A stretch of DNA of 64,000 nucleotides, from the NCBI GenBank assembly GCA_947492925.1, contig CANLOQ010000001.1, forward strand, positions 62,001 through 126,000, in the 5' to 3' direction. The stretch comes from an uncultured Sulfitobacter sp. (GTDB lineage Bacteria > Pseudomonadota > Alphaproteobacteria > Rhodobacterales > Rhodobacteraceae). Shown here piece by piece: positions 1 to 7,012 of this stretch. The notes below the pieces were generated by a model, which saw only the letters and a program-made list of their open reading frames with translations, searched no databases and was not told the origin of the DNA. Each line of letters begins with the position of its first letter. Position 1 is the first letter of the stretch. A program made the position numbers and the translations under genes.

Positions 1-1
1 G

Positions 2-388
2 GCTTATGTTCGTCAGTTTGTCCTTATCGAAATAAAAGCATCTAAGACCGCACTGCTACAATCCAGTCAATATAGGTCTGGCGTTTGGGGTGTATCATCT
101 GAGGTATCAAACGCTGTCTCACAGGCCCAAAAGACTTCCCATGAGTTTTCGCAGCGTTACCTTCGCGCCCAATTGAAAGACCGCGAAGGAAACGATCTAC
201 CGGAGATCGCTTATGCGGTAGAGCCTCGTTCATATTTGATTGTCGGCAATAGCAACGAGTTGTCCAGTAACGATGACAAGATAGTCAGTTTTGAACTGTA
301 TCGAAAGAACGTCCAATCTCCTGAAATCCTGACATTCGATGAATTGTTTTTTCGGGCGGAAAACCTATTGGCGGGTTTGACTCTTTAG
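2..388 (+). CDS. sduA: Shedu-type nuclease (DUF4263), C-terminal part, cut by window edge
   Basis: The frame is open from the first bases of the window, so the start lies outside; 128 residues are visible. They match the C-terminal half of the DUF4263 domain of Shedu anti-phage proteins: an E-x-K nuclease element (VLIEIKAS), then YRSGVWGVSSE, a helix with AVSQAQKTSHEF, then YLIVGNSNEL, SFELYRKN and the terminal ITFDELFFRAENLL-like segment (here LTFDELFFRAENLL). In the family this is a PD-(D/E)xK nuclease fold used in single-gene phage defence. Base composition is AT-richer than the genes to its right, which suggests horizontal acquisition. The family call comes from motif recognition by eye; the N-terminal domain that would sort the subtype is not in the window. 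Confidence 0.8.
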   Translation, partial: AYVRQFVLIEIKASKTALLQSSQYRSGVWGVSSEVSNAVSQAQKTSHEFSQRYLRAQLKDREGNDLPEIAYAVEPRSYLIVGNSNELSSNDDKIVSFELYRKNVQSPEILTFDELFFRAENLLAGLTL

Positions 389-444
389 GTTTCGGATGCA
401 GTTTTCGCTCCACAGTAGTAATTTATTCCGCCTAGCACGGATCC

Positions 445-494
445 AAGGCGTAGCCGCCTTGCAGCGCCAGACCGCCCCATCGGTCTAGCGCTGC
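445..494. repeat. Two adjacent hairpins after the Shedu gene
   Basis: AAGGCG (445-450) pairs with CGCCTT (455-460) around a 4-nt loop. Immediately after, 461-474 pairs with 481-494 in a 14-bp stem with one mismatch (468/487) and a 6-nt loop CCCCAT. No T run follows, so this is not a textbook terminator. It lies between the AT-rich Shedu end and the GC-rich core and could be a factor-dependent terminator or an insertion boundary. Confidence 0.5.
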
Positions 495-538
495 ACGGCG
501 CGCGGAGTGCCCGATGACAGTGGTATTCTCGCCGACCC

Positions 539-567
539 TTGAAAATGTTCCCCTTCCGTTCTATATC
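539..567 (+). promoter_or_regulatory. Sigma70-type promoter of the gene at 596
   Basis: TTGAAA (539-544), a 17-bp spacer and TATATC (562-567) form a good -35/-10 pair. The expected start point is near 574, about 20 nt before the ATG at 596, with AAGAAAGGAA as ribosome binding site. Inferred from consensus match only. Confidence 0.55.
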
Positions 568-582
568 TTAACCAACCGTTAA
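568..582. promoter_or_regulatory. CtrA-type box (TTAA-N7-TTAA)
   Basis: TTAACCAACCGTTAA is a full match to the alphaproteobacterial CtrA full-site consensus TTAA-N7-TTAA. It follows the -10 element directly and would cover the transcription start, a position usually associated with repression. Two more boxes of this form occur at 16951 and 55949. Confidence 0.5.
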
Positions 583-595
583 GAAAGGAACGCCC

Positions 596-946
596 ATGTC
601 CTTCCAGCCCGCCATTCCCGGTCTGTTCTCCCCCGCCAAAGGGGCCGAACCCGTGCAAGCACACACCCCTCTGCCGCCTACCGAAAAGCAGATCGCCTAC
701 GCCACCACGCTGGCCACCCGAAGCGGCACCAAGCTGCCCGAAAACCTTGACCGCTTGGCCCTGTCCAAATGGATCGACGCGCACAAGGCACCGGTACCGC
801 AGGGGCGGTTCTCGAACTATCCTTCCTCCAAACAGGTTGCCTTTGCCGAACGCATCGCAACACTTAAACGCAATCCGGTCCCGCCAGAGTGTTTCCGCGA
901 TCGCGCCCTTATGTCGCGCTGGATCGACAGCAATAAACCACGCTGA
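596..946 (+). CDS. Small protein with two copies of a KQ-x-A/F-A...W-I-D repeat
   Basis: 116 residues, no signal peptide or membrane segment. Two homologous units are visible: residues ~28-62 (PTEKQIAYATTLA ... LSKWIDAHK) and ~75-114 (PSSKQVAFAERIA ... LMSRWIDSNK). Each has a KQ-[IV]-A-[YF]-A helix start, a P-rich turn and a W-I-D end. Similar short repeats occur from memory in uncharacterised alphaproteobacterial proteins and near some DNA-processing proteins, but I know of no function. The start is supported by AAGAAAGGAA 7-10 nt upstream. A promoter with a CtrA-type box lies directly in front, so cell-cycle or quorum-linked control is possible. Confidence 0.75.
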   Translation: MSFQPAIPGLFSPAKGAEPVQAHTPLPPTEKQIAYATTLATRSGTKLPENLDRLALSKWIDAHKAPVPQGRFSNYPSSKQVAFAERIATLKRNPVPPECFRDRALMSRWIDSNKPR

Positions 947-983
947 CGCTTTGAACCTGCGGCATCCACCCTATCTCACGCGG

Positions 984-1355
984 ATGAGCGAAAAAACTGA
1001 AGTCCTGTACAACGCTTCCTGTCCGATCTGTGCGCGTGAGGTGGATCATTATGCCAAACTCAGTGCGCAGAAGGCTTTGCCGATCAGTTATGACGATGCA
1101 ACTGATCCCGCAAAGCTTGCCAAGTGGGGGATCACGGCCGAGGATGCCGCGAAACGATTTCATGTGCGCAAGGATGGGCAGACCTATGGCGGCATCCCCG
1201 CGTTCATCGTGCTTTGGCAGGATATTCCACAGACCCGCTGGCTGGCGCGACTGGTCTCTGCGCCCGGGGTTCATTGGCTGGCCTGCAAGGTGTATGATTA
1301 CATCGCGGCACCGATCCTCTATCGCATGCATCTGCGCAGACAGGCCCGGGACTAG
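984..1355 (+). CDS. DCC-family thiol-disulfide oxidoreductase (DUF393)
   Basis: 123 residues. The N-terminus has the family signature: a short beta strand then N-A-S-C-P-I-C, a C-x-x-C redox pair at residues 13-16 in a thioredoxin-like setting, followed by a helix with EVDHY. The C-terminal half (WLARLVSAPGVHWL, YDYIAAPILYRMHLRRQ) is typical of DUF393 proteins and likely membrane-associated. The ATG at 984 gives the usual family length; the same frame is open further upstream but runs back over the preceding gene. Physiological substrate unknown. It starts 37 bp after the previous gene and may be cotranscribed. Confidence 0.85.
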   Translation: MSEKTEVLYNASCPICAREVDHYAKLSAQKALPISYDDATDPAKLAKWGITAEDAAKRFHVRKDGQTYGGIPAFIVLWQDIPQTRWLARLVSAPGVHWLACKVYDYIAAPILYRMHLRRQARD

Positions 1356-1487
1356 GCCACTGCCTCCCTCTGAACGAAGAAGAACGCGGTGAGTGAGCGA
1401 CGCAAAAGCGTCATCCCGTTGCGCGCACGCCTTTGCAGCGCACGGCGAGGTCATAGTATTTTCACAATGCGGTGTTAACCGTTTTTC

Positions 1488-2111
1488 ATGGCATATCCCT
1501 ACTCCAAAGCAGAGACCCTCGCAGATGCCGCAGTGCATGTGACGGGCTTGCTGTTTTCAATTCCCGCCTGTGCTTTTCTGATCAACCATGCCGCCAGCCA
1601 GTCCAGTGTGGTGGCGGGAGCCACGGCAGTCTATGCCGGATGTCTTATCTTGGCGCTTGGGGCATCCGCGCTTTATCATCTGTGCCCTGATGATCGACTG
1701 CGCCCAATGTTGCACCGGGTCGATCATGCGGCAATCTATCTTAAGATTGCGGGATCCTACACACCGATAGTTGTGATCATCGGGTCCGGCTTTGCTTACG
1801 GTGTGCTGGGCGTGGTCTGGGCCTTGGCCGCGTTAGGGGCGATTGCCAAACTGTCGTTCTGGCGCACCGATGCCCCCGGATCGCTTGCGCTTTATCTTGG
1901 TATGGGATGGCTGTCCGCGCTGCTGATCTGGCCCATCTGGCAAAGCCTGAATGGCGCGGTGCTGACGCTGATTGTCGCGGGCGGGCTGATCTATTCGGCG
2001 GGAACGCGGGTCTATGCGCATCCCGGCATGCCCTTTCAAAACGCGATCTGGCACAGCTTTGTGTTGCTGGCCTCGATCTGCCTGTTCTGCGCCATTGCGC
2101 TAAGCGTCTAG
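1488..2111 (+). CDS. Hemolysin III family (PAQR/YqfA-type) membrane protein
   Basis: 207 residues with about seven hydrophobic segments. Family motifs are present: S-A-L-Y-H after the second helix, RVDHAAIYLKIAGSYTP in the middle and N-A-I-W-H-S-F-V near the end. These His and Asp residues form the putative metal site shared with PAQR receptors. The bacterial members are linked to membrane homeostasis; haemolysis is not established as their role. A possible promoter, TTGCAG with TATTTT 18 bp later, lies in the 132-bp gap in front. Its stop overlaps the stop of the convergent gene on the other strand by two bases. Confidence 0.9.
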   Translation: MAYPYSKAETLADAAVHVTGLLFSIPACAFLINHAASQSSVVAGATAVYAGCLILALGASALYHLCPDDRLRPMLHRVDHAAIYLKIAGSYTPIVVIIGSGFAYGVLGVVWALAALGAIAKLSFWRTDAPGSLALYLGMGWLSALLIWPIWQSLNGAVLTLIVAGGLIYSAGTRVYAHPGMPFQNAIWHSFVLLASICLFCAIALSV

Positions 2112-2470
2112 GTCATGGCTTTCAGATAGGCGGTTACGCAGGTCTGCACGTGGCGAAACCGGTCCCCGCCCAGATGTTTGCCCCCGTACCAACGGGTCAC
2201 CACAATCAAATGACCGCTGCACGCGTCACGCTCCAGCATCCTCAGAATCACCATGCCCGCCCCCGCTTCACCGTCATCGCCCTTAAGCGGTGTGCCATCG
2301 GGCAGCATTATCCCCCAGGTGTTATGCGTGGCCTTGGCATAAGCCTTGTCACGTTTAAGCGCCTTCAAAAGGGCATCGACACCGGCGCGATCCTTGGCCG
2401 GACCGCCCGAAACCGCATATTTTGAACCACGATCGCTCAGCACGACACCGCGTTTGATCAGGTCAGACAT
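2108..2470 (-). CDS. YigZ/IMPACT N-terminal family protein (UPF0029)
   Basis: 120 residues, which is only the UPF0029 domain; E. coli YigZ is longer with an extra C-terminal domain. Diagnostic segments are ATHNTWG, DDGEAGAGMVIL and TRWYGGKHLGGDRF. The ATG at 2470 is chosen because the domain begins right there; the longer reading of the same frame adds a low-quality N-terminus that runs over the upstream gene. It starts 16 bp after the M48 protease gene, so both are probably one transcript. Function is not established; eukaryotic IMPACT binds GCN1, but that role cannot be transferred. Confidence 0.85.
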   Translation of the reverse strand: MSDLIKRGVVLSDRGSKYAVSGGPAKDRAGVDALLKALKRDKAYAKATHNTWGIMLPDGTPLKGDDGEAGAGMVILRMLERDACSGHLIVVTRWYGGKHLGGDRFRHVQTCVTAYLKAMT

Positions 2471-2486
2471 TGTGGTCCGGCCCCGG

Positions 2487-3215
2487 TCAGAGCCCCGCCA
2501 CAGTGCGGCGGACCACGTCGATGCGGGATGCATTGGGGGGATGGGTGCCCAGAAACTTGTCGCCCGGATCAGGAATACGGGTGAAAAATTCGGCCCCCCG
2601 CAGCGGGTCAAAGCCGGCGCGCGCGGTGATCACCGTGCCCAGCGCATCGGCCTCCAGCTCAAACTCCTTTGAATAGGTACGCGCGCCCACTTGTGCGCCC
2701 AGTTGTTGGGCTGTGCGGACCGCTTCGGCCCCACCGCCCGACAGGGTGGCGAGACCGGCAAAGATCACGGCACCCGCAGCAGCATTTTGTTGCTGCCGGC
2801 TCAGATGTCCGGCGATGTGATGTGCCGTCTCATGGCCCAGCACAAAGGCCAGTTCGTCCGCATTGCGCGCATCCGCAATCAGGGCAAGGGTAAACGCCAC
2901 AACCGGACGGCCCTGCCGGTCCACGGTCTGGAATGCATTTGCCGGCTGGCCGGGCCTGTCATCCACAACAATATTGAAATCACAGTTCACCCCGCTGGTG
3001 CGCGCCCTGCATTCGCGCTCTGCCACTGGTTCCACCGTCTGCACAACGCGCACAAAAGTTCGTGCCGCCTGATTTGGGCTAAGCGACGGCCCGCTTGCCG
3101 CAGGTGTCACGGGCGCGGGTGCCGGTGCACCCGTGGGCGTCTGCGTAACCGGTTCCACGTCGCAGGCCGCCAGCGCTGCTGCTGCGACAAGGGCCAGGAA
3201 GGTCTTTCTGATCAT
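2487..3215 (-). CDS. M48-family metallopeptidase, lipoprotein
   Basis: 242 residues. A lipoprotein signal (positive start, hydrophobic stretch, L-A-A-C at ~15-18) predicts an outer- or inner-membrane anchored periplasmic enzyme. A Pro/Ala/Thr linker follows. The zinc site is H-E-T-A-H-H (HExxH) in GHETAHHIAGH, with the third ligand expected in FELEADALG, a standard M48 arrangement. The fold resembles BepA/LoiP-type quality-control proteases of the envelope. The start at 3215 places the signal peptide at the N-terminus; a frame extension to 3287 would bury it. Confidence 0.9.
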   Translation of the reverse strand: MIRKTFLALVAAAALAACDVEPVTQTPTGAPAPAPVTPAASGPSLSPNQAARTFVRVVQTVEPVAERECRARTSGVNCDFNIVVDDRPGQPANAFQTVDRQGRPVVAFTLALIADARNADELAFVLGHETAHHIAGHLSRQQQNAAAGAVIFAGLATLSGGGAEAVRTAQQLGAQVGARTYSKEFELEADALGTVITARAGFDPLRGAEFFTRIPDPGDKFLGTHPPNASRIDVVRRTVAGL

Positions 3216-3342
3216 GGGTCCATCCAGTTCAGGCGGGAAAGTTTGTTCTATGGTAACACGACAACGCACAGGGGCCAGCCCGATCACCGCTCTTTGACCG
3301 GATGCCCTTGCAATGATCCGCCGAAAGTCTCAGGCTTGGGAC

Positions 3343-3576
3343 ATGTTTACAATCGAACACGAATTCGACGCCTCCGTGATCACCCTTGTGGATGAGGGCG
3401 AAACCCCTCTGCGGGAAGACATCACTGTGCATGCCTTTGATACCGAAATCACCTTTGAACAATGGGATCCGCGGACCAACAGGGTCGTCAAGATCACACT
3501 TTCACCCGGACAATTGCGCGATCTGACAGCCGCGCTCAACCTGCCGGAAGGCATCTACCGGCACGCACCCAAATAG
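3343..3576 (+). CDS. Conserved small protein of unknown function
   Basis: 77 residues, no signal or membrane segment, acidic N-terminus (FTIEHEFDAS, TLVDEGE). The middle has alternating strands and the end reads LTAALNLPEGIYR. I remember similar short proteins next to the branched-chain aminotransferase gene in other Rhodobacterales but no function. An alternative ATG at 3313 adds ten residues; neither start has a clear Shine-Dalgarno. The gene ends 8 bp before the aminotransferase start, suggesting cotranscription. Confidence 0.65.
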   Translation: MFTIEHEFDASVITLVDEGETPLREDITVHAFDTEITFEQWDPRTNRVVKITLSPGQLRDLTAALNLPEGIYRHAPK

Positions 3577-3584
3577 GACCGCTC

Positions 3585-4460
3585 ATGGCAACCGGCATCA
3601 ACATCAAGACTTTCTACAACGGCACGTGGCACGACGGTGATACGGCTGTGATCAACGCCGCCGATCACGGTGCATGGCTGGGCACCACGGTGTTTGACGG
3701 CGCACGTTTATTTGACGGGCTTGCCCCCGATCTGGAAAAACACTGTGCCCGCGTCAACCGCTCGGCAGAGGCGCTCATGATCACGCCCACGGTCAGCACA
3801 AAAGAGATGGTTGCATTGGTCCGTGAAGGGCTGGAAAGCTACGCCCGGGACCAACCTGTCTATATCCGCCCGATGTACTGGGCGCTGGAAGGCGATGATC
3901 TGGGAATTGTAACGCGCGCCGGGGCCACCGGCTTTGCCATTTCGCTTGAGGAAATCCCGATGGCCCCACCGGAAGCCGCGACAACGCTGACCCGCACCCG
4001 GTTCCGCCGTCCCGTGCTGGAGGACAACGTGGTCAACGCCAAAGCCGGGTGCCTTTACCCCAACAACGCCCGCATGATGGTGGAGGCCCGTAGCAAGGGA
4101 TTTGGCAATGCGCTGGTGGCGGACGCGATGGGCAATGTCGCCGAAAGCGCGTCTGCCAATGTGTTCATGGTCAAGGATGGTGAGGTGTTCACGCCTATCC
4201 CAAACGGCACCTTTCTGGCCGGCATCACCCGCGAACGGCACATGATCAACATGCAAGCCGACGGTATGAAAGTACATGAAACCGTACTGTCGTTTGACGA
4301 CTTTCACACAGCGGACGAGGTGTTCCTGTCAGGTAACATGATGAAGGTCACGCCCGTGGCGGCCTTTGATGATACGGCCTATGAAATTGGGGCGAATGCC
4401 AATCCGGTTACCCGCCGCGTGCGTGAAATGTATTGGGACTGGGCCGCATCGGAACGCTGA
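3585..4460 (+). CDS. Class IV (branched-chain-type) aminotransferase
   Basis: 291 residues, PLP-dependent fold type IV. Seen: GTTVFDGARLFDG near the N-terminus, YIRPMYW, the PLP lysine region NVVNAKAGCLYPNN, then NVAESASANVFMVKDG and TFLAGITRERH, the usual cofactor phosphate loop. Substrates in this family are branched-chain amino acids with 2-oxoglutarate; D-amino-acid transaminase or aminodeoxychorismate lyase relatives share the fold, so substrate is inferred. The start at 3585 has AGGA ten bases upstream and matches the family N-terminus; upstream codons in frame belong to the previous gene in another frame. Confidence 0.85.
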   Translation: MATGINIKTFYNGTWHDGDTAVINAADHGAWLGTTVFDGARLFDGLAPDLEKHCARVNRSAEALMITPTVSTKEMVALVREGLESYARDQPVYIRPMYWALEGDDLGIVTRAGATGFAISLEEIPMAPPEAATTLTRTRFRRPVLEDNVVNAKAGCLYPNNARMMVEARSKGFGNALVADAMGNVAESASANVFMVKDGEVFTPIPNGTFLAGITRERHMINMQADGMKVHETVLSFDDFHTADEVFLSGNMMKVTPVAAFDDTAYEIGANANPVTRRVREMYWDWAASER

Positions 4461-4624
4461 ACCGGCGTGCATGTGTTCGCGCGTTCTTCGGGCGGATCTG
4501 CGCGGTGATTACCGGATGAAAGGTCCGCAGAACCACCCAGCATCAGACGCCACCGCGCCCCGCACAACATTCGGTTGCCCCCTCACGTGCCTTGCGCCAT
4601 GATCCGCGCCAAAGGAGAGCCAAG

Positions 4625-5083
4625 ATGCGTAAGTTTCTCGTTGTGCTGGATGACAGCACCGAATGCCTGAATGCGATGCGCTTTGCTGCGCTCAGGGCCA
4701 ATCATACGCGCGGCGGCGTCGAAGTGCTGGCGGTGATTCCGCCCGATGAGTTCAACCACTGGATCGGGGTGGGCGACATCATGCGCGAAGAAGCGCGCGA
4801 ACGGATTGAGGTGCATTTCGAGGTGTTTGCCAAATGGATGCGCGACAAACAATCGGTAGACCCGGGACTTGTGATCCGCGAGGGCGAGGCGGTTGATGAG
4901 ATCATCGCCCAGATCGCCGAAGACCCCGAAATTGGTGTGCTTGTGCTGGGAGCGTCTTCGGACAAGAAGAAAGGACCCGGCCCACTGGTCACGCAACTGT
5001 CACGTTCGGCTGGCACCCTGCCCGTTCCTATCACAATCGTGCCCGGTGATCTGAGCAAGGAACGGCTTGAGGCAATCACCTGA
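4625..5083 (+). CDS. Universal stress protein (UspA domain)
   Basis: 152 residues. It has the UspA core: strand-helix start FLVVLDDSTECLNAMRFA, EVLAVIPPDEF, and the late strand IGVLVLGASSD followed by PITIVPG. The canonical ATP loop G-x2-G-x9-G-S/T is degenerate here (GASSDKKKGPGPLV), so nucleotide binding is doubtful. Strong Shine-Dalgarno AAAGGAGAG 5 nt before the ATG. The 164-bp gap before it holds no recognisable gene. It is distinct from the universal stress gene at 39969, which has the intact loop. Confidence 0.85.
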   Translation: MRKFLVVLDDSTECLNAMRFAALRANHTRGGVEVLAVIPPDEFNHWIGVGDIMREEARERIEVHFEVFAKWMRDKQSVDPGLVIREGEAVDEIIAQIAEDPEIGVLVLGASSDKKKGPGPLVTQLSRSAGTLPVPITIVPGDLSKERLEAIT

Positions 5084-5120
5084 CGCTGTCACTGCGCGCT
5101 GGACCCCGCGCGCGCTGCGG

Positions 5121-5137
5121 TTTAGAATGATTCCAAG
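5121..5137. promoter_or_regulatory. Irr-type iron control element (ICE box)
   Basis: TTTAGAATGATTCCAAG matches the alphaproteobacterial ICE consensus TTTAGAA-N3-TTCTAAA at 12 of 14 defined positions. It lies 58 bp upstream of the Nfu gene start. Irr is a Fur-family regulator acting when iron is low, and Fe-S assembly genes are plausible targets. Confidence 0.5.
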
Positions 5138-5194
5138 CCTTGAAGCGCGGCCCAAGCGTCCGCATATAACTGTCACCCAGCAAAGGATGCCGCC

Positions 5195-5755
5195 ATGTTT
5201 ATACAAACCGAATCCACGCCGAACCCCGCAACCCTGAAGTTCCTGCCCGGTCAGGCGGTTCTGGACATGGGCACAGCTGATTTTCCAACGGCTGACGCTG
5301 CGGGATCTTCACCATTGGCGCAGCGCCTGTTTGCAGTCGAAGGCGTGACCGGCGTTTTCTTTGGCACTGATTTTGTCACCATTACCAAAGATGACGGGGT
5401 GGAATGGGATCACATCAAACCCTCACTGCTGGGTGCGATCATGGAGCATTACCAGTCTGGCCAGCCTGTCATGGGGGCCGATCACGAAGTGACATCAGGC
5501 CATGCCGAACACACCGGCGAAGATGGCGAGGTCGTAGGCCAGATCAAAGAACTGCTCGACAGCCGTGTGCGCCCAGCGGTGGCACAAGACGGCGGCGACA
5601 TAACCTTTCACGGGTTTGACCGCGGCGTTGTCTATTTGCACATGCAGGGTGCCTGCGCGGGCTGTCCTTCTTCTACGCTTACGCTGAAGATGGGTATCGA
5701 GAACCTGCTGCGCCACTATATCCCCGAAGTGACAGAAGTGCGCCCGGTTGCCTGA
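5195..5755 (+). CDS. NifU-like Fe-S cluster scaffold (Nfu, with N-terminal Nfu_N domain)
   Basis: 186 residues, two domains. Residues 1-88 form the Nfu_N domain (FIQTESTPNPATLKFLPG, FFGTDFVTITK). Residues ~110-186 form the NifU C-terminal domain with the cluster-binding C-x-x-C in GACAGCPSSTLTLKMG. Such proteins carry [4Fe-4S] clusters to client enzymes in the cytosol, for example aconitase or Sdh-type proteins. Followed by tsaB with an 8-bp overlap, an order I recall as common in Rhodobacterales. A candidate Irr box at 5121 suggests iron control. Confidence 0.93.
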   Translation: MFIQTESTPNPATLKFLPGQAVLDMGTADFPTADAAGSSPLAQRLFAVEGVTGVFFGTDFVTITKDDGVEWDHIKPSLLGAIMEHYQSGQPVMGADHEVTSGHAEHTGEDGEVVGQIKELLDSRVRPAVAQDGGDITFHGFDRGVVYLHMQGACAGCPSSTLTLKMGIENLLRHYIPEVTEVRPVA

Positions 5756-6458
5756 TACGGTCTATCCCGCAAACCGGAAGAAATTCCCGACGGTCCTGGC
5801 GTTTGATACCTCAGGGCCGTTTGTTTGTGTCGGGGCCAAGGCTGACGGATATCTGGATGGTTTCGGCATTTTGCGCGACATGCCGAAAGGACAGGCGGAA
5901 ACGCTGTTTCCGATCATCGAAGAAGTGATGGATGCGGGCAGTTGGCACTGGCCGGATGTCGATGCCATCGGTGTTGCGGTCGGGCCGGGCAATTTCACCG
6001 GCATCCGCATCGGTGTGTCTGCCGCGCGTGGTCTGGGGCTGGCGCTGGGTATTCCGGTGTTTGGCCTGTCGCAGTTTGAACTGGCCTACGGATCGCTTCC
6101 GATTGCGAACGGCACGTTGATTTCTGTGCCTGCGCCGCGCGACATAGCCTATGTTCAAGGCTTCGGCATTGGCGGCCAGGCCGGACAAGCGCGCATGATC
6201 GACCCGGGCGCGCCGCCGCGTGATCTTCAGCTGCCTTCGGGCATGCAGGTGTTGGGCCACCGCGCCACCGAAATCGCCCATCATTTTGAGGCAACGGGAC
6301 GGGATGAGATCTTTCGGCCTGATCCGGGCAAGATGGCCGAAATGGTTGAGACAAAATACATACAGGCGGATGCCTTTCCGCCGCGCCCTGCGCCTAACTA
6401 CGTGAAACCACCGGATGCGGCCCCGGCGCGTGACCTGCCGCCCAAAATCCTGACGTGA
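5748..6458 (+). CDS. tsaB: tRNA threonylcarbamoyladenosine biosynthesis protein TsaB
   Basis: 236 residues. The actin-like ATPase fold start is seen in VLAFDTSGPFVCVGA, followed by GQAETLFPIIEEV and AVGPGNFTGIRIGVSAARGL, the strongest TsaB signature. TsaB pairs with TsaD and TsaE to make t6A37 on ANN-decoding tRNAs; it lacks its own catalysis and acts as a platform for TsaD. The most likely start is TTG at 5748, overlapping the Nfu stop; no ATG occurs before the conserved LAFDTS segment. Its stop overlaps the next gene in GTGA. Confidence 0.92.
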   Translation: MPDTVYPANRKKFPTVLAFDTSGPFVCVGAKADGYLDGFGILRDMPKGQAETLFPIIEEVMDAGSWHWPDVDAIGVAVGPGNFTGIRIGVSAARGLGLALGIPVFGLSQFELAYGSLPIANGTLISVPAPRDIAYVQGFGIGGQAGQARMIDPGAPPRDLQLPSGMQVLGHRATEIAHHFEATGRDEIFRPDPGKMAEMVETKYIQADAFPPRPAPNYVKPPDAAPARDLPPKILT

Positions 6459-6910
6459 CGCCCGACGCGCTTGCCTCACTACACGCCGCCGCCTTCACAC
6501 TGGAGCGTCCGTGGTCTGCGGCAGAGTTCGCGGATCTGCTGGCGTCCGAACACACGCACCTTGCCTCGCATCCCAATGGTTTCGCCCTTTTCCGCACTCT
6601 GGCCGGGGAAAGCGAGCTTTTGACCCTTGCCGTCGACCCGCGGGCCCACCGGCAGGGGATCGGGCGGGCGCTGATGCACGATTGGCTTACAGAGTTGCAA
6701 AACAAGGCGACGCGCGCCTTTCTTGAGGTCGCCTCTGACAACACCCCCGCCCTTGCGCTTTACCGCGACCTTGGTTTTCAACAGGTCGGCCTGCGCCGCG
6801 CCTACTACCTTCGCAAAGCTCTGCCCGCCGCCGATGCCATCGTCATGCAGTATGACCTGACCTGTGGTCAGCCCCCTGATTTACAGTCAGATCAAACAGA
6901 AAGCGGTTGA
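6455..6910 (+). CDS. rimI: GNAT N-acetyltransferase, RimI type
   Basis: 151 residues with a complete acetyl-CoA fold: LLTLAVDPRAHRQGIGRALM is motif A with the Q/R-x-x-G-x-G loop, then FLEVASDNTPALALYRDLGFQQVG, the RimI-type E-V-x-x-x-N-x-x-A-x-x-L-Y signature. RimI acetylates the N-terminal Ala of ribosomal protein S18. GTG start overlapping the tsaB stop by four bases; tsaB-rimI pairing is common in bacteria and supports the name, though GNAT substrate cannot be proven from sequence. Confidence 0.85.
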   Translation: MTPDALASLHAAAFTLERPWSAAEFADLLASEHTHLASHPNGFALFRTLAGESELLTLAVDPRAHRQGIGRALMHDWLTELQNKATRAFLEVASDNTPALALYRDLGFQQVGLRRAYYLRKALPAADAIVMQYDLTCGQPPDLQSDQTESG

Positions 6911-7012
6911 CCCTCCCCCCCGACTCCCCGCTAAATTGGCCCTGATCACCTGATCGTGGGCGATACGCCACTGCTGGCGTTGCCCCAAATGCAAAAACTG
7001 GGAGAGACCTAC

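Noticed and set aside
909-1538. Long 209-codon minus-strand frame across the DCC oxidoreductase gene
   Set aside because: It lies opposite a gene with a clear C-P-x-C family match and has no recognisable domain; antisense frames of this length are common in GC-rich DNA.
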